Origin: Trichoderma breve | Lineage: Eukaryota > Ascomycota > Sordariomycetes > Hypocreales > Hypocreaceae | Length of the DNA: 64,000 bases | NCBI RefSeq assembly: GCF_028502605.1 | Contig: NW_026611593.1 | Coordinates: forward strand, 744,001 to 808,000 | Reading direction: 5' to 3' | In this document: in pieces, positions 22,960-34,987 of the stretch | How positions within the stretch are numbered: the stretch's first letter is position 1 | How the letters are laid out: each line of letters starts with the position of its first letter | Translations under genes and position numbers: made by a program | The notes under the pieces: generated by a model | Told to the model about the DNA's origin: nothing | Seen by the model: only the letters and a program-made list of their open reading frames with translations | The model's database searches: none

Positions 22960-23262
22960 GTGATGAGAGAGAAAGAAGAAAAGATGAGTCTTGATCTTGC
23001 ATTACAACATGACAAAGTTGAAGTTTACATGTATGAGTTGAAGTTACCTGTAGGCAACACTAAATGCTCCGTAGCAAGAAAAGTGATTATGTAATGCCCG
23101 CCCGCCACCAAATATTGGAGAAGCTTCAATGCTCTTTTGACGAATTTTTGTTCATTATGATTAGCTCTAGTAGATACATGTCTAATTATTTGGTACTGCT
23201 TTTATCGCAGAATGCAGAAATTCTATGTATACAAAATGCCTGAAGTGTATAACTCCATCATG
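22960..23262. other. Short AT-rich intergenic region
   Basis: About 300 bp between the G-patch start and the exchanger stop, AT-rich, nothing recognised. Confidence 0.6.
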
Positions 23263-25152
23263 CTAAGGAGACAGATACGCCCCGAGTCTGTTTCAAAATG
23301 TTAGCAAATGCCTATACCAGTATGAGAGCGTAGAAACAAGATCCAGACTTACCCGATAATCACATAACATGCACACATTAATCCGCCCTTCAGGCCACTA
23401 GATCGCAGCGGGCCACTAACTCCCTCACCAAGAATCAAAAAGTTCACCAACAAAACAGATCCAAAGAGAGTGGCAATCTCAAAGAGATTAAATGTCAGCA
23501 TCAGCGGACGATCCATGATCCAGCCCGCAATGACCGTCAATGGAGTCACACAGAGCGCAATTTGGATCGATGAGCCAACCGAGACTGCCAGCGCAAGTCC
23601 CATGTTGTCTCTTGCAGCAACGACAACCACAGTTGCGTATTCGGCAACATTACCGACGATGGGCATGATGATGAGACCAATAAGGGACTCGGACAAATGG
23701 CCCTGGCGAATCACATCGTCGATGGCGCTGGCCAGAAACTCGGCCGAGACGGACATGAAGGTCGAGGTGAGGATCAGCATCACGTAGGAAATGACGCGGT
23801 CCGTCTTGGGTCCGAACGAGACATGTCTCGGTTTGGCAACGATGCGGTCGAGATTGACGTGGCTGTCGCGGAGGATCTGTCTTGTCGTAAGGTACGGTGC
23901 CATCAGCTCGGTGCGGTCTCCTCCTTCTGATGTTTCGCTCATCGCTCCCCTGCTTGAGCCTAGCGACAATGAGCGAGCTCGTGTCTTGCCTCGTCTGGAA
24001 GACTGAAACAGACCTTCGCTAGCCTCCTCCTTGGGCTCTCCATTCTCTAGATAGTCCTCGTTATCCAATTCGCCATCATTGGGGTCTAATCCATCTAAGC
24101 TGTCTCGTTCGCCCTCCTTGAGAGGCGCATGTTCCGATGTAGGGCTGACATCGACAAATCGAACGGTTCGGGGAGCTGCTTGAGAGCCATTGAGCGCGTC
24201 TGAAGAGAGAGGCATAGGTCGAAGAGGAACGTGATCCTGGCCGTCGAAAAGTGTGGCATCGTCGTTTTCTTCGTCTTGTGGTACGGCTTCGACGTCGTGC
24301 GGAGGAGTTCGGGTCTTGATTTCGTGGAAAAAGTATAGGATATAAATGAGCAGAATCATGACGGCAGAAATTCTGCTCATCTTGAGACTCATGCTCTCTG
24401 CGCCTTCGGTTCCCTTGAAAGTGTGGTCGAAAGCAGTCTATAACAGAAGTTGGGGATCAGTACGCATACTCTGGCATCGCAGCAGAGCAGGATGGTGACA
24501 GCTTACCGGCATAAGAAAAGTAAAGACCGACACAAAGAGGAGGGATCCGAGAAGCTGTGTGCCAGCAGCATCGTGTAAAAACTCCTGGTCAGGAAGCTTC
24601 GTTGTGAGGAGCGCAGAGCCGAGAATCAGAAGCAGATTCACAAGGATAGATCCGAGAATCGACGCCTGGACGACGCGGATCTGGTCATTCTTAAGGGCGA
24701 CACTGCGCGAGTTAGTATGAAGGGCAATGTATAATGACGAGCCGTATCGACGGGATCTTCGTTGCTCGCGTGAGGCTACTTCGACTTACATACTACAAGC
24801 AGATGACTCAGGTTAGCATGGAGGGGCAAAGAGGGAGGAAGCTGGAACATGTCAAGCTTCAAGGAAGGGGACAGCAAGGTGCTCGAACTCACAATAAGAT
24901 CAGCTCGACGAGGTTGCCGAGGCTGATGTTGAGGATGGCGCCAACGGTGTCGCCGGCATCGCTGGCAATCTTCTCCGTGACATCCGTGAGGAGGGACGAT
25001 AAAGGCACAATAGCGAGAGCGTTGAAGATGAAGATGAGGGTTGAATTGATGTTGAGAAAATAGGCCACATAGCCGATGGGCACAAAGACAAGCAGGACGT
25101 TAAGCCATGAGGTGCACAGGACCGATCGCACAATATCCACAATCAGAGCCAT
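23263..25152 (-). CDS. Vacuolar-type cation (Ca2+)/H+ exchanger, CAX family
   Basis: Five exons: 25152-24893, a 3-nt microexon 24792-24790, 24702-24507, 24437-23353 and 23287-23263, giving 522 residues. The two alpha-repeat signatures are GNLVE (79-83) and GNVAE (about 415-419). 'ALKNDQIRVVQASILGSILVN' (split here by the microexon junction) is also diagnostic, and the spliced C-terminus reads 'YVIIGLGAYLSP'. About eleven hydrophobic helices are present, with a polar loop of about 150 residues in the middle (Ser/Glu/Asp-rich, 'SRRGKTRARSLSLGSSRG') that is likely a regulatory, phosphorylatable segment. Members export Ca2+ (or Mn2+) from the cytosol into vacuoles in exchange for H+. The microexon adds the residue needed to keep the ELI-x4-ALK spacing. 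Confidence 0.9.
24790..24792 (-). other. 3-nt microexon of the exchanger gene
   Basis: The triplet TAT lies between a CTAAC-branched intron ending TGTAG and an intron starting GTAAGT. Inclusion joins as tt-t / at-t to give Phe-Ile and restores the family spacing 'ELILFIVALK'. Skipping keeps the frame but loses one residue. Confidence 0.7.
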
Positions 25153-27855
25153 CTAGCTATCGGACCAGGCTCTGCCGCTCCAGCCAGGCCGCGGTCTTGT
25201 CGAGGGATTCAAACAAAGATACGAGCTATTCGTACTACCAGACTTTTATCTACGTCGGGTCGTACGAGGTGGGTTGTATGGACAAGCACGTGTGGAATCC
25301 GTCTGTACCGTGGAGCAGACGTCAAATAAAATGGATAGTAATAAAAGTAAAGTGTCGCGGCGTGTTTCAACAATGGAAGAGAAGAATAAAAAAGGAAAAA
25401 GAGCGGCGAAAAGGTCAAACTGCGTAAGGCGCACGCGACCGCCTGTGGGAAAGCAGAAGCGGCGAAAACTCACGATGAAGAGGGATAACGAGACTGGGGG
25501 CAGCCCATCGTCATGCTGGCGAAGAGAAGAAAAAACGAAGAAGCTGGTCATATGCATAGGGGGGGAAAAGAAGAGGAAACAGGGGCTAAATGAAGCCCAC
25601 GACAAAGGCCCACCTCTTTTGAACGGGGATCCGGGACCTGGCGCCACTTTATTCGGGGGAAGGCCAAGGGTTTGCAGGGCAAGGAATTCCCAATGGGCGG
25701 CATCGTGAGATTTCGGCTTTTCGGGGCAGTTAGAGTAGAGTAGAGAGGCAAAAGGCAAAACAAATCTCTCACGCTGAGAGGCTGCTGACGGATGACGGAG
25801 GGAGCCGATGATGTCGATGAGGAGAAAAAAGGCTAAATGCAAAAAGTGAAACTATCGAGAGCAAAAGAGTAGCTACAGTAGAGAGAAGAATAAAGGAGAG
25901 ACGCGCTTCAGTTCGCTCATTTCGTTGGAGTGCGGTTGATGAGACTACTGCAACTTTTCAGCGGCTAGCTGGTGAATGAGGCTCCAGTCCCGGCATTGCA
26001 GCTGTGAGGCTAGCTGGAATTGGGCAAAGTTGCAAGTCAGCGCATTGTTACCGTTCAATCTACTCCGTACAAGTTGCTGCTGCAAAACCCCCGTTACAGG
26101 GATGTGAAGTAGGGGGTGTATGTGTGTGTACGTGCGTATCGGAATAGTAGCAGCAGTATTGACGATGACGATGTAGCTGAGAGATGGTTGAGTTTTGGTG
26201 GTGATGATGCATCAAGCCCTCAATTGGCCCCTTTTAGAGGGGAATGATGGATAACTGCCTCTTTAGGATATCCCTCAATCCGTCTCCAGAGTAATAAACG
26301 CATTCATGACGAAACAAACTGAGCCATATACTTGCATTTACACTTCTTACTGCAAACTCTCAAGATGCACTTCGCAAAGGATCCGACATGTTAATCACAA
26401 AAGGGTATCGGTGCGGCCTCCCGCGGGATTAAGCCAACCAGTGGGATTCAACAGAGATGAAGACAGAAAAAAGCCGCTCCCGTGCATGCCATTACGTGGG
26501 CGATGGGGTGTCCCAATTTTAGCGGCCTACAAATCCCCGAGGGCAATCCAATTTGCTGCGAAATAGTTGCCGGTTCTAAATATCTTGGCGCCGCAGTTTA
26601 GCGGTGACGAGAAGATGCGCAGAAGGCATTGGCGGAGAACCGGTGTGTTGAACAGGCCCGGGATTGCGAGGCCTTTTGGTGGTGTTGCCATGTAATGTTG
26701 ATGAGATGATTGCCAAACAAGATACAGCCAATTACAATACATTTATTTAACCATTTAATATCTACCGTTTTACCTCTGTAGTTGTTCTCTGACAATGACA
26801 AGAAGTAGGTCGTAATCATCCGTGCACCCTTATTCAGGGGACCTGCGGTTCTTCTCCACACGCTGGTCTTTTCCTGGAGATCGGTCCAGGACCCTGCACT
26901 TGGGGCTGCAAGCGAGATCTCTAGCCACGTAAGTCTACCTGGCCTGACATGTAAGGATCAATGTCCCGTAATGTGTCAATAACATACAGCTTCTTGTACG
27001 CGATAATGTTGGAAGATGAAAAAGAAATGATGATATTGCCTGAATGATTATAGCAATGTTTTATTTCTACTCATTCCAGAGCAGAGTAGAAGCAGAACAC
27101 CACTCTACCGAGGTAGTCTCCATTAAAAACAAGCTAAGTTCCCATAATCTTCATGATCTTATTTACAGTACGAGACCGAAGTAGCTATATCACCTCATAA
27201 GATATACAACAAAAAATGAATTTTCCCTCTTTTTGGGATCTTATGACTCGCTGTTCCTTACGTCCCTAGCTCGCGATGATTAGATAGGTGTTGGGAGACA
27301 TCGCCGATTCAGTAATCCAATACATCGTAAACCTCCCTACCCTGCAGCTTCGGATTATTCTGAACATAAACAGTTTATCGAACATTCTTGGGAGTATCTG
27401 TTTCTAGTGTCGGCTTGCTCCAGTGTGGGCTATTTCACCATTACTCAGATCATCTTGGGAAGCTGCTGGATTGCGGCTCTTAGCACGGAGAACGACTGAA
27501 GTTCAAGGTTGCTTGATGCTATTTTGTCTATCTTGCTACCGTTTTCTCACAACATATATGCACCTAGCTATATCTGAAAAGACAGAAAAGACACTTACAC
27601 AAGTCCTGAAAACGATGCGGCTGATTGAGCAAACGAGGCTTTTTCAACGAGTGGCGGAAATGCTACACATAGGTATGCCTTGCGGCGGAGTCGAGCCAAT
27701 CCGACAGTGACACGCATATATGTTAGTTGCCTTATCAGAGCCTGACAACATTGAAATGTAGGTAGTGACCTCGCCCTTCAGTTTCATACTAATCGAGTGA
27801 AAACTCATCTTTTCAACCCTTAGCATATTTTCGTAAAGAAAATATTTTGCTTAAT
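25153..27855. other. Gene-poor region of 2.7 kb
   Basis: The first ~700 bp on the minus side is the leader/promoter of the exchanger: purine-rich on the plus strand and thus pyrimidine-rich in the transcript. The stretch 26300-27855 is progressively AT-rich with only short open frames, and leads into the NACHT gene. I searched for transposase, LTR and tRNA signs by eye and saw none. Confidence 0.5.
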
Positions 27856-30800
27856 ATGTCGGGATTTGAAATCATTGGCGCTGTGGCCGCTGCTGAGCAA
27901 TTTGCCGAAGTCCTGTTTAAGACCATCAAGCTGGCCAAATCTGTTGCCGACCAATTCCAAGATGGCCCGAACCAAATACAGCAAAAAATTGAATGTCTCG
28001 AAAGCCTCGCATCGCTTGCTAAACAAATACAAAATACAAAGTCTCTGCAAACAGAAGATATTGGTAAAATATTGACTCGGTGCGAATGGCATGTGCAATC
28101 ATTACAAGATCTCCTGCAAAAGATCTCATTTAATTGCCATGATTCAATTCAAAAGAAGACTTGGCGAGCTATCGCTGGCCTGAAACAAGAAGCAAATATT
28201 TCAAAGCTCTTCGACAACCTGGATCATGAGTATAACTCACTCAACACTCACATTAACCTGTAAGCAGAGAACAGCTGATTGTAAATGTATATGCATGGGC
28301 TAAACGTACGCCATTAGTCGCATTTTAGCAATCACTGGAGATATACAAACCGGATATAATTCCATTGATACCAAACTGAACTCAATTGCACAAGCAACTA
28401 ATCCAAGCCCCGATTCTCTAAAATGTCTACAAGCTCTGTTTATCACGGACCCTGCGACTGATCGTGCCAAACTTATAAACTCCAAGGGAGAGCTTGTACA
28501 AGGCACCTGCGACTGGATTGCTCAGAAAAAAGAGTTTATCGAATGGAGGGCTTCTGACGGTGGGCTGCTCTGGATATCAGGCGGCCCTGGCCTCGGAAAA
28601 ACCATGTTATCGATTTACCTTGTATCGTACCTCTCGAGCTGTTTTCTCTCTACCGACGATGGGAAAACCCACTATTCGACTTACTTTTTCTGTGATGCCA
28701 ACGACAATACTCGCAACAACGCTGTTGCTATCATTAGAGGAATACTTTTTCAACTTCTGGAACAAAACAAGGAACTTATCGGACATATACTCCCCAGTTA
28801 TGAAATACAAAGGGAGCAGCTATTTTCCCATAACTCATTTGAAACGGTTTGGAAATTCTTTCTCACAATGGTGAACGACCTTGGGGACTCGCAAGCGACT
28901 TGCATCATTGACGGTCTGGATGAGTGCGAGCCAATCTCACTGGAGCTCCTGCTTAAAAATCTCAAGAAAATCACAAGCACGTCGCCTAGGCTCAAAATAA
29001 TTGTGTTGAGTCGAGAGTATCCTCGGATTTTTGGAGCTTCACTTGGTCAATTTCCAAGAATTCGCCTTGATCCAGATGCAAAAACCGAGGTCAATCGCGG
29101 GCTTGAGCAGTATATCTCAACGCGCGTTGCAGAGTTGTCTGAAAGTAAGCAATATACAACTCAGCTAGCGAATCATGTTAAAGAATGTTTGATGGAAAAG
29201 TCCGCCGGCACATATCTGTGGGTAAGCTTCACTGTGAAAGATCTTCAAACCATGGAAATGTCTGAAGTGGAAGAGAGCTTGAACCAATTCCCTCGGGGAC
29301 TTGATGCTCTTTATGAAAGAATTCTTCAACAAATCGAAAGCACACAGAGAGGCCTAATATTGGATATCCTCCGGTGGTGCACATTTGCGGTTCGGCCGCT
29401 CTCACTCAGCGAACTTGCTGCCATTTTAGGGATCAAGCAAACCGGGCTGCTTGATGGCGTCACAATCCTGCGAGGAAAACTCGCGTACTGTGGCCATTTC
29501 CTAAGCATAACAGACGATACCGTAACTTTGGTTCACCACAGCGCATACGATTTTTTAACGCGCCAAATTCCAACCTGTGAAGCGATGCCTTGGTTTTCAT
29601 TGTCAAATGTTGAATTAGAACAGTCACAATTGGCATCTGCTTGTATTTCCCATTTCTGCGACCTGTGCTACGAATATAAGGATGCTCTCCGGGTTCAGGT
29701 ATGGGAAGATAGGAGAAAGCTTAGCAACACGTATCCTTTTTTTGATTACGCATCATGGCAGTGGACTGAGCATTTTAAATATTCTGGCGAGCGGGGTGAC
29801 AAAATATTGACAGAGCATCCAAAACTCTTCTCTGATAAGTCAGACATCCTTGATTTATGGATGGAGTTGATCAACGCTAGACGTCTTACGCGAACGACGG
29901 GGTTGTTCTGGTGGAAGCCATATCATAACGAGGTGCTATTCAGTGGACAAGCTGAATTGGCGGCCAACTATGGGTTGACCGCTCTTATGGAAAGAGTTCT
30001 CAAAAAAGAAGGCAGTTGGCGATATTTAAAAGCATTATTTGCACAGGCACCCGGAAGCCCACATCTCCAAATAGCTGCTGAAAAAGGACACGTTCCTATC
30101 CTCGAGATGCTCCTCAAGAACAAGGCGCGCATTAATTCGAAAGATTCGCTTGGCCGAACGGCTCTACATTGTGCCGCTACACAAGGACACCTCCCTGCTG
30201 TCACAATACTAGTAGAAAACGGAGCGCGTATAGACTGCGAAACGAAGGATGAGGGCACAGCACTTGATGCCGCTGTGGAACGGGGCCATTACGAAACAGT
30301 CCATTATCTACTGACATGTGGTGCAAATGTCAATGGCGGCAAAACGGCCACGGCGAAAACTTCTCCTTTAATGAAAGCAATTCGTTGGAACAGACCAGAA
30401 CTGGTGAAGTTGTTGCTTGAATGGGGTGCTGACGATCGACTGGGAACCAAGGATTTTGAATACTATTTCGCACCAAAGTTGCGTGCTTTTATAGAATATT
30501 TTGCAGAGAAATTTTGCATCACTCCTTCACACTTTCGAGACGAAATTGACTTCGGAAAAACCACAGCTCTTCACCTTGCTTGCATAAGAGGAGACTTGGC
30601 TGCAATTCGTACGCTTTTGGACCCAAAATGGAGCCTCGATGTGAATCGCCAGGACGGATACGGAAACACAGCTCTTCATTTGGCAGCATGTGGAGGCAAG
30701 CTTCAGGCAATGAGATTACTTTTGATGAATCCCAGCGTTGACCCTAGCCTGATAAATCACTGGGGGCTCAGCCCGTTTCATATGGCTCTCTTTCACTGTC

Positions 30801-31549
30801 AATCCCATGTTGTCGAATACTTATATATGACAAGGAATTGGGATATACCACCACCAGAGCCCAACGAAAAGTGCAGATTGGATGCAATACACATCGCCAT
30901 ATTGGGGGGTTTCTCCCATAAGTCAGTCCGCAAAATGCTAGTGTGTCTCGTTGTACAATTTGGAGTTGACCCGGAGCTACGAACGCCCAGAGCGAATTGC
31001 CTTGATAATAAGTGGCACAGCCATCACCTCCCACGCCGAGGTGATGAGTACGAACGATCGCCTGCTGACCTAGCACCAGAAGACTTCTGCTATGAGACAC
31101 CACTATCTCTTGCTATACAAAGAGGCCTCCTCAGAACTGTGGAGTTCTTCTTAGGTTACTGCAATATTGACCCCAACGCGCCCTGCAGAGGATGTGACGG
31201 TGCGACTCCGCTGCATGTCGCTGCACAAAGTTTAAGAGAGGAAGTTGTGCGGGACCTCATAATGAAATGGAACGCCAATGTTAATTGCCTGGATGATCAT
31301 CAGCGAACACCACTTCACTTAGTGGTTAGTGCTTTGGCACATTATAGAAGTAGCAAAGGCATGCGAAACAGTCGGCTCGACTCAAGAAACGCAATTATCC
31401 GAGATCTTATAAGGGCTAACGCGCAAACATCTGCAATGGATGCTAATGGCTGCACTCCTCGGGATTTATTCGTTTCCAATAAGAGCTTTGAAACTGGCTG
31501 GAGAAACACGGATCGGGGAGATGAATTTGATAGGCTCATTAGGTTATGA
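27856..31549 (+). CDS. NACHT-ankyrin STAND protein (fungal NLR-like)
   Basis: Two exons (27856-28259, 28318-31549) encode 1211 residues. The first 135 residues form an all-helical domain starting 'MSGFEIIGAVAAAEQFAEV', like the N-terminal domains (SesA / Helo-like_N type) found on fungal STAND proteins. A NACHT NTPase follows: Walker A 'GGPGLGKT' at about 223-230 in 'LLWISGGPGLGKTML', and Walker B 'CIIDGLDECEP' near 330. A winged-helix-like segment ('FPRGLDALYERILQQI', 'ALRPLSLSELAA'-type pattern) comes next. From about residue 715 to 1190 there are roughly ten ankyrin repeats ('GRTALHCAATQGHLPAVTIL', 'GNTALHLAACGGKLQAMRLL'). Such proteins are ligand-sensing switches in vegetative incompatibility and cell death. 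The ATG at 27856 is the first good start; the frame is open slightly further up without an ATG. Confidence 0.9.
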
Positions 31550-31904
31550 GGTGAGGTCAATGGCCTATCTGATAGAATATGGATATGACAAAAAGGGCTG
31601 ATGAAGTTCCAAGTACATCTTCTCTTATATCTATATATGTGTTGGCCGTAAAGACTGAATGCGATGAGTAAAAATACTGGGTAGCTGCACGTTTCCAATT
31701 ATCACCGCTCCTCGCATAGACGATACGAAGTGAGTAGGCATCAAACTATCACGCCGACTCTCCATATAAGCAGTGACGGAATGTAAGCCAACATGAGAGC
31801 CATCCAAAATAGATAAATAATGAATACTAATATAGATGGTATCCCCATTAATCCTATTAACAATATATCTGAACCATTGGCCGTGTATCATGGTTGACTC
31901 ATAT
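31550..31904. other. Convergent 3' gap between the NACHT and HET genes
   Basis: A 355-bp AT-rich spacer with no coding signal separates the two stops. Confidence 0.6.
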
Positions 31905-33872
31905 TCAGAAGTTTGCTCTCATGTTTGTGCCCATACTCCCAACATCTTCATCCGAATCCTCGACACCAAAGTACTGCAAAATTCCTTCCGCCGCCCTCAT
32001 CCCCCCACTTGACGACAGACTTACTTCATCCACCATATCGGCTTTATCGAAGACAACTTGAACCAAACCCAAGAATCGGGGCTCTAACCCTTCTGTACTG
32101 TTTTTTGACGGACATGGGAACTTTTGAGTGGCCACGAAGACGTTGTCCTTTGCGTCGATGTCCGTCATGTCTTCAAAGTCGTCTTCGTTCAAGTTTTTCT
32201 TTTGCGAAGAGTTCCAGCCGTGAACGATTTTGCAGCTTGGTCGGAATGTTGTGCAGCCATCTGTCGTCTCCGGTATATTGGCTAAGTATATTGCTGTACA
32301 TTTGGCGGGTCTACATCCTCTCTTCTTAAAGACGACAACTACGCCGTATACCTCGTTCTGTATGTCGTCATCGTTTGGTGCTTCGTCTCCATCACTCGCT
32401 GTGTCTTTGCTTCCTCTTCGTGATATTTTCCGCGGCATTATAAGAGGTAGCAGTGGTGGTTTATGGGCAGACCAAGATGTCTCTTGTACCTCGTTCTCGC
32501 TGGGATATATGCCCAAGAGACGATAGTCTCCTGTGCCTCGCGGGAAGCACACCAGAAATGGGCTACCAGCTAAACGGGGCTGCCAGCGAGGAGTATCTAC
32601 TGTAGTTGCATAGGGATTCTTGATCAATATACTCTTGTGTATATCCATGGACGCAATGTCAACATGCTGGACAACGTCAAGTATTGAGGCCGTCTCAGTG
32701 GTCGTTGTTTGCTCTCCTTGTTCTCCATCTTCCACAGCTTGCGTAACTTGCATGAATCTATGCTTGCGAATGAGCTTTACTGGACAAAAGACCTGTGGCC
32801 ATAGTAGTCGTGAATAGTGTCTTAGACCTGGATGGTCCTTCTGCAGTAGAGGAATCCATATGCGGGACACCGAACGAGTAGCCTGGGTACTATCCATGTC
32901 ATACTCCCAGCAGTCTAAAACACCAAACACGAAATGCGGCACCAGAGTAGGTACAATGGGTAATGTTATCTGCAACCCCGTATTTGTCAACTGAAATGGA
33001 TACGAGTGAGACACAGGCGTATAATGTTTCTGTAACTGCGGCGAATTGCCAATCACCACGTTACGGGAGTCGCAAAATTCCTTTGGCGATCGTGGGAGAA
33101 AGTCGACATACCGAAGCTGTGAAGCAAAGAAACTATGGTCGGGATATTTGCCGATAATTTCACCCAGGAAACGCGTAAATGCCTCGTGGCCCTCTCCGTA
33201 TAAAAGCGGCATCGTAATGTCAAAGAGGCCTATTAAAGAATAGGCTTGGTCTTCAATACGTGTAGTTGATCTACGAGAAGCCCATGAAAGACGCTGAGCA
33301 ACACTGTACCCTCGAAGGGGATTGGATTTGGAGAATTTGGGCTTTAGCAGGCATGTCCATGCGATGCCAGTGATTTCGGAGATGCATAGCGCCAGGTCGG
33401 CCTTCGCCCCAATAGATTGCCAATCCTTTGAGAAGAACTTGACTTCTGGTGGCGCAATAAGCTCCTGCAAGGTCCAGCCTCTGGTAAACCACTTTGCTGC
33501 TCGAAAAGCGCTGCCCTGTTCTTCACATTCCGCGACACTCATATGCGGTACATCCTCAAGATATGCATAGCACATGCGCGCCCGGCGGTACCATTTGAAC
33601 ATGGAGTTGATGGCCTCGGAAAGCTCCGCCGAGCTTGTCTTATCGATGCAGTTGGTATCGACCCAGACATATTGCAGGTTGTCCCTAGTGGCCTCTTCGC
33701 AGGTCCAGATGATCTTCTGATAGCCGGGCTTAAAGCGTCGGTTCTTGCGATCAGCCCATTCTTGGAGGGAGATTTCGCCGTCGGCCCACGTGTGGGAGAG
33801 AATGGCGTATTCGGGGACATAAATGTCGAAGAACTCTTCTAAGTCAAGGGTTTGTGTGTTTATGAGGCGCAT
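31905..33872 (-). CDS. HET-domain protein (heterokaryon incompatibility type)
   Basis: Intronless, 655 residues. It opens with 'MRLINTQTLDLEEFF' and 'YAILSHTWADGEISLQEW', then 'YVWVDTNCIDKTSSAELSEA', 'RARMCYAYLEDVP' and 'WFTRGWTLQELIAPPEVKFF', the three classical HET blocks, within about the first 170 residues. The 'AQRLSWASRRSTTRIEDQAY' and 'LFDITMPLLYGEGHEAF' blocks show that it belongs to the large HET group with the TI-EDxAYSL extension. The C-terminal ~350 residues carry no domain I can name and end in acidic Ser/Glu/Asp stretches. HET domains trigger programmed cell death when allelic or non-allelic partners meet. The tail-to-tail position with the NACHT-ankyrin gene suggests a shared role (inference). 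Confidence 0.9.
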   Translation of the reverse strand: MRLINTQTLDLEEFFDIYVPEYAILSHTWADGEISLQEWADRKNRRFKPGYQKIIWTCEEATRDNLQYVWVDTNCIDKTSSAELSEAINSMFKWYRRARMCYAYLEDVPHMSVAECEEQGSAFRAAKWFTRGWTLQELIAPPEVKFFSKDWQSIGAKADLALCISEITGIAWTCLLKPKFSKSNPLRGYSVAQRLSWASRRSTTRIEDQAYSLIGLFDITMPLLYGEGHEAFTRFLGEIIGKYPDHSFFASQLRYVDFLPRSPKEFCDSRNVVIGNSPQLQKHYTPVSHSYPFQLTNTGLQITLPIVPTLVPHFVFGVLDCWEYDMDSTQATRSVSRIWIPLLQKDHPGLRHYSRLLWPQVFCPVKLIRKHRFMQVTQAVEDGEQGEQTTTTETASILDVVQHVDIASMDIHKSILIKNPYATTVDTPRWQPRLAGSPFLVCFPRGTGDYRLLGIYPSENEVQETSWSAHKPPLLPLIMPRKISRRGSKDTASDGDEAPNDDDIQNEVYGVVVVFKKRGCRPAKCTAIYLANIPETTDGCTTFRPSCKIVHGWNSSQKKNLNEDDFEDMTDIDAKDNVFVATQKFPCPSKNSTEGLEPRFLGLVQVVFDKADMVDEVSLSSSGGMRAAEGILQYFGVEDSDEDVGSMGTNMRANF

Positions 33873-34987
33873 GTTGAGATGAAAGGCCGAGAGGGTGTGT
33901 TGGTGAAGATGCGGAGATCATGAGGAGGCTGTGGAGGGTCTGGGTGAGTTGTGATAGGTGCGATCAGATGGTTGCCTGAACTCTTGGGCAAATTTGCCCG
34001 TATACAGATTGAATGGGGCATTCATGATGGCAATTGAACCAGTTGATAGTGATGGGTCGGATGCAGTATTATGGAGATGACAAATAGAAGAGGTGATACA
34101 GATGTGACGGCGTTTTGAAATATTGACCAGTAGAAAGTAGCATTGACATTGAACAACAATAATTTTGCGTATACAAATTGCTGTTACCTATTAATCCCTC
34201 AATTGGAGCTAGGTGGTTATAGATGTAATCATGACAGCGTGCCGCGGAGTCAACAGGAAATGCGATGATGCACCAAACAGGAAACAAAACGCAGCCTCAC
34301 TTCAAAATCATTCGGGACATCATCAGATGATATAAACTGCCATTCGAGTCAGTTTTCCATCTGCCGAACCGGGATATGCTGCCACTTTGGGACACTTCGG
34401 CAGCGGATCCCGGGCCAGTGGAGACCGGAGCACGGAGCAGAGCAAAAGTCGCTGGAAGCACCTCCGAATCGCGACGGCAGGGATCTGGCCTGTATTGTTA
34501 GGCGGAAGAGCCCTTCAAGTTTCAAGGGTAAGCGGTAGCCTTTTGGAGTGGATATAATTAGAGAAAAGCCGCATACTGGCGTTACCGTGCCCGATCCACT
34601 CGATTCCCGGAGGTCCCTGAATCTCTAGTTCCTAACAAGCATCGCCATAAACACGTTTCCGTCTTGGCCTTTGTTTGCCGGGCGGTGCCTCTCAAGCCAT
34701 GCCTGTACTTTAGGTTAGAGTAATTTTAAGGTTTTTGTTGCCGTGTCTGGAATCTGGACGAGTCGCCGATTCGATGCTTGGCAGCTGAAAAGATTGGGTA
34801 CCCGGTTGGTAGGCGGGAAGGCTACCCGTAGATGGGGTTACCGAATGGCGAAATGGACATCACCATGATGGAGATGTTTGCGCGGGGGAAAACTATAAAA
34901 GGCGGGAAGATTCTGATGAATTGAAGGAGTTGTAGTTAATAGAAAAAGCTTTTTCCCTTGTCATTGCACATTGTCTCTATTTGAATC
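33873..34987. other. Divergent promoter region of the HET and MDR genes
   Basis: A 1.1-kb gap with a clear TATA box for the MDR gene. No gene or repeat was recognised. Confidence 0.6.
34894..34900 (+). promoter_or_regulatory. TATA box of the MDR reductase gene
   Basis: TATAAAA lies about 90 bp upstream of the first ATG at 34988. Confidence 0.6.

Noticed and set aside
25246..25842. 198-codon minus-strand frame upstream of the exchanger
   Set aside because: A Phe/Leu/Ser-rich product of a pyrimidine-rich leader, with no family character.
31040..31540. Possible separate gene from the last ankyrin repeats of the NACHT protein
   Set aside because: The frame is continuous with the preceding repeats and there is no internal promoter or start context.
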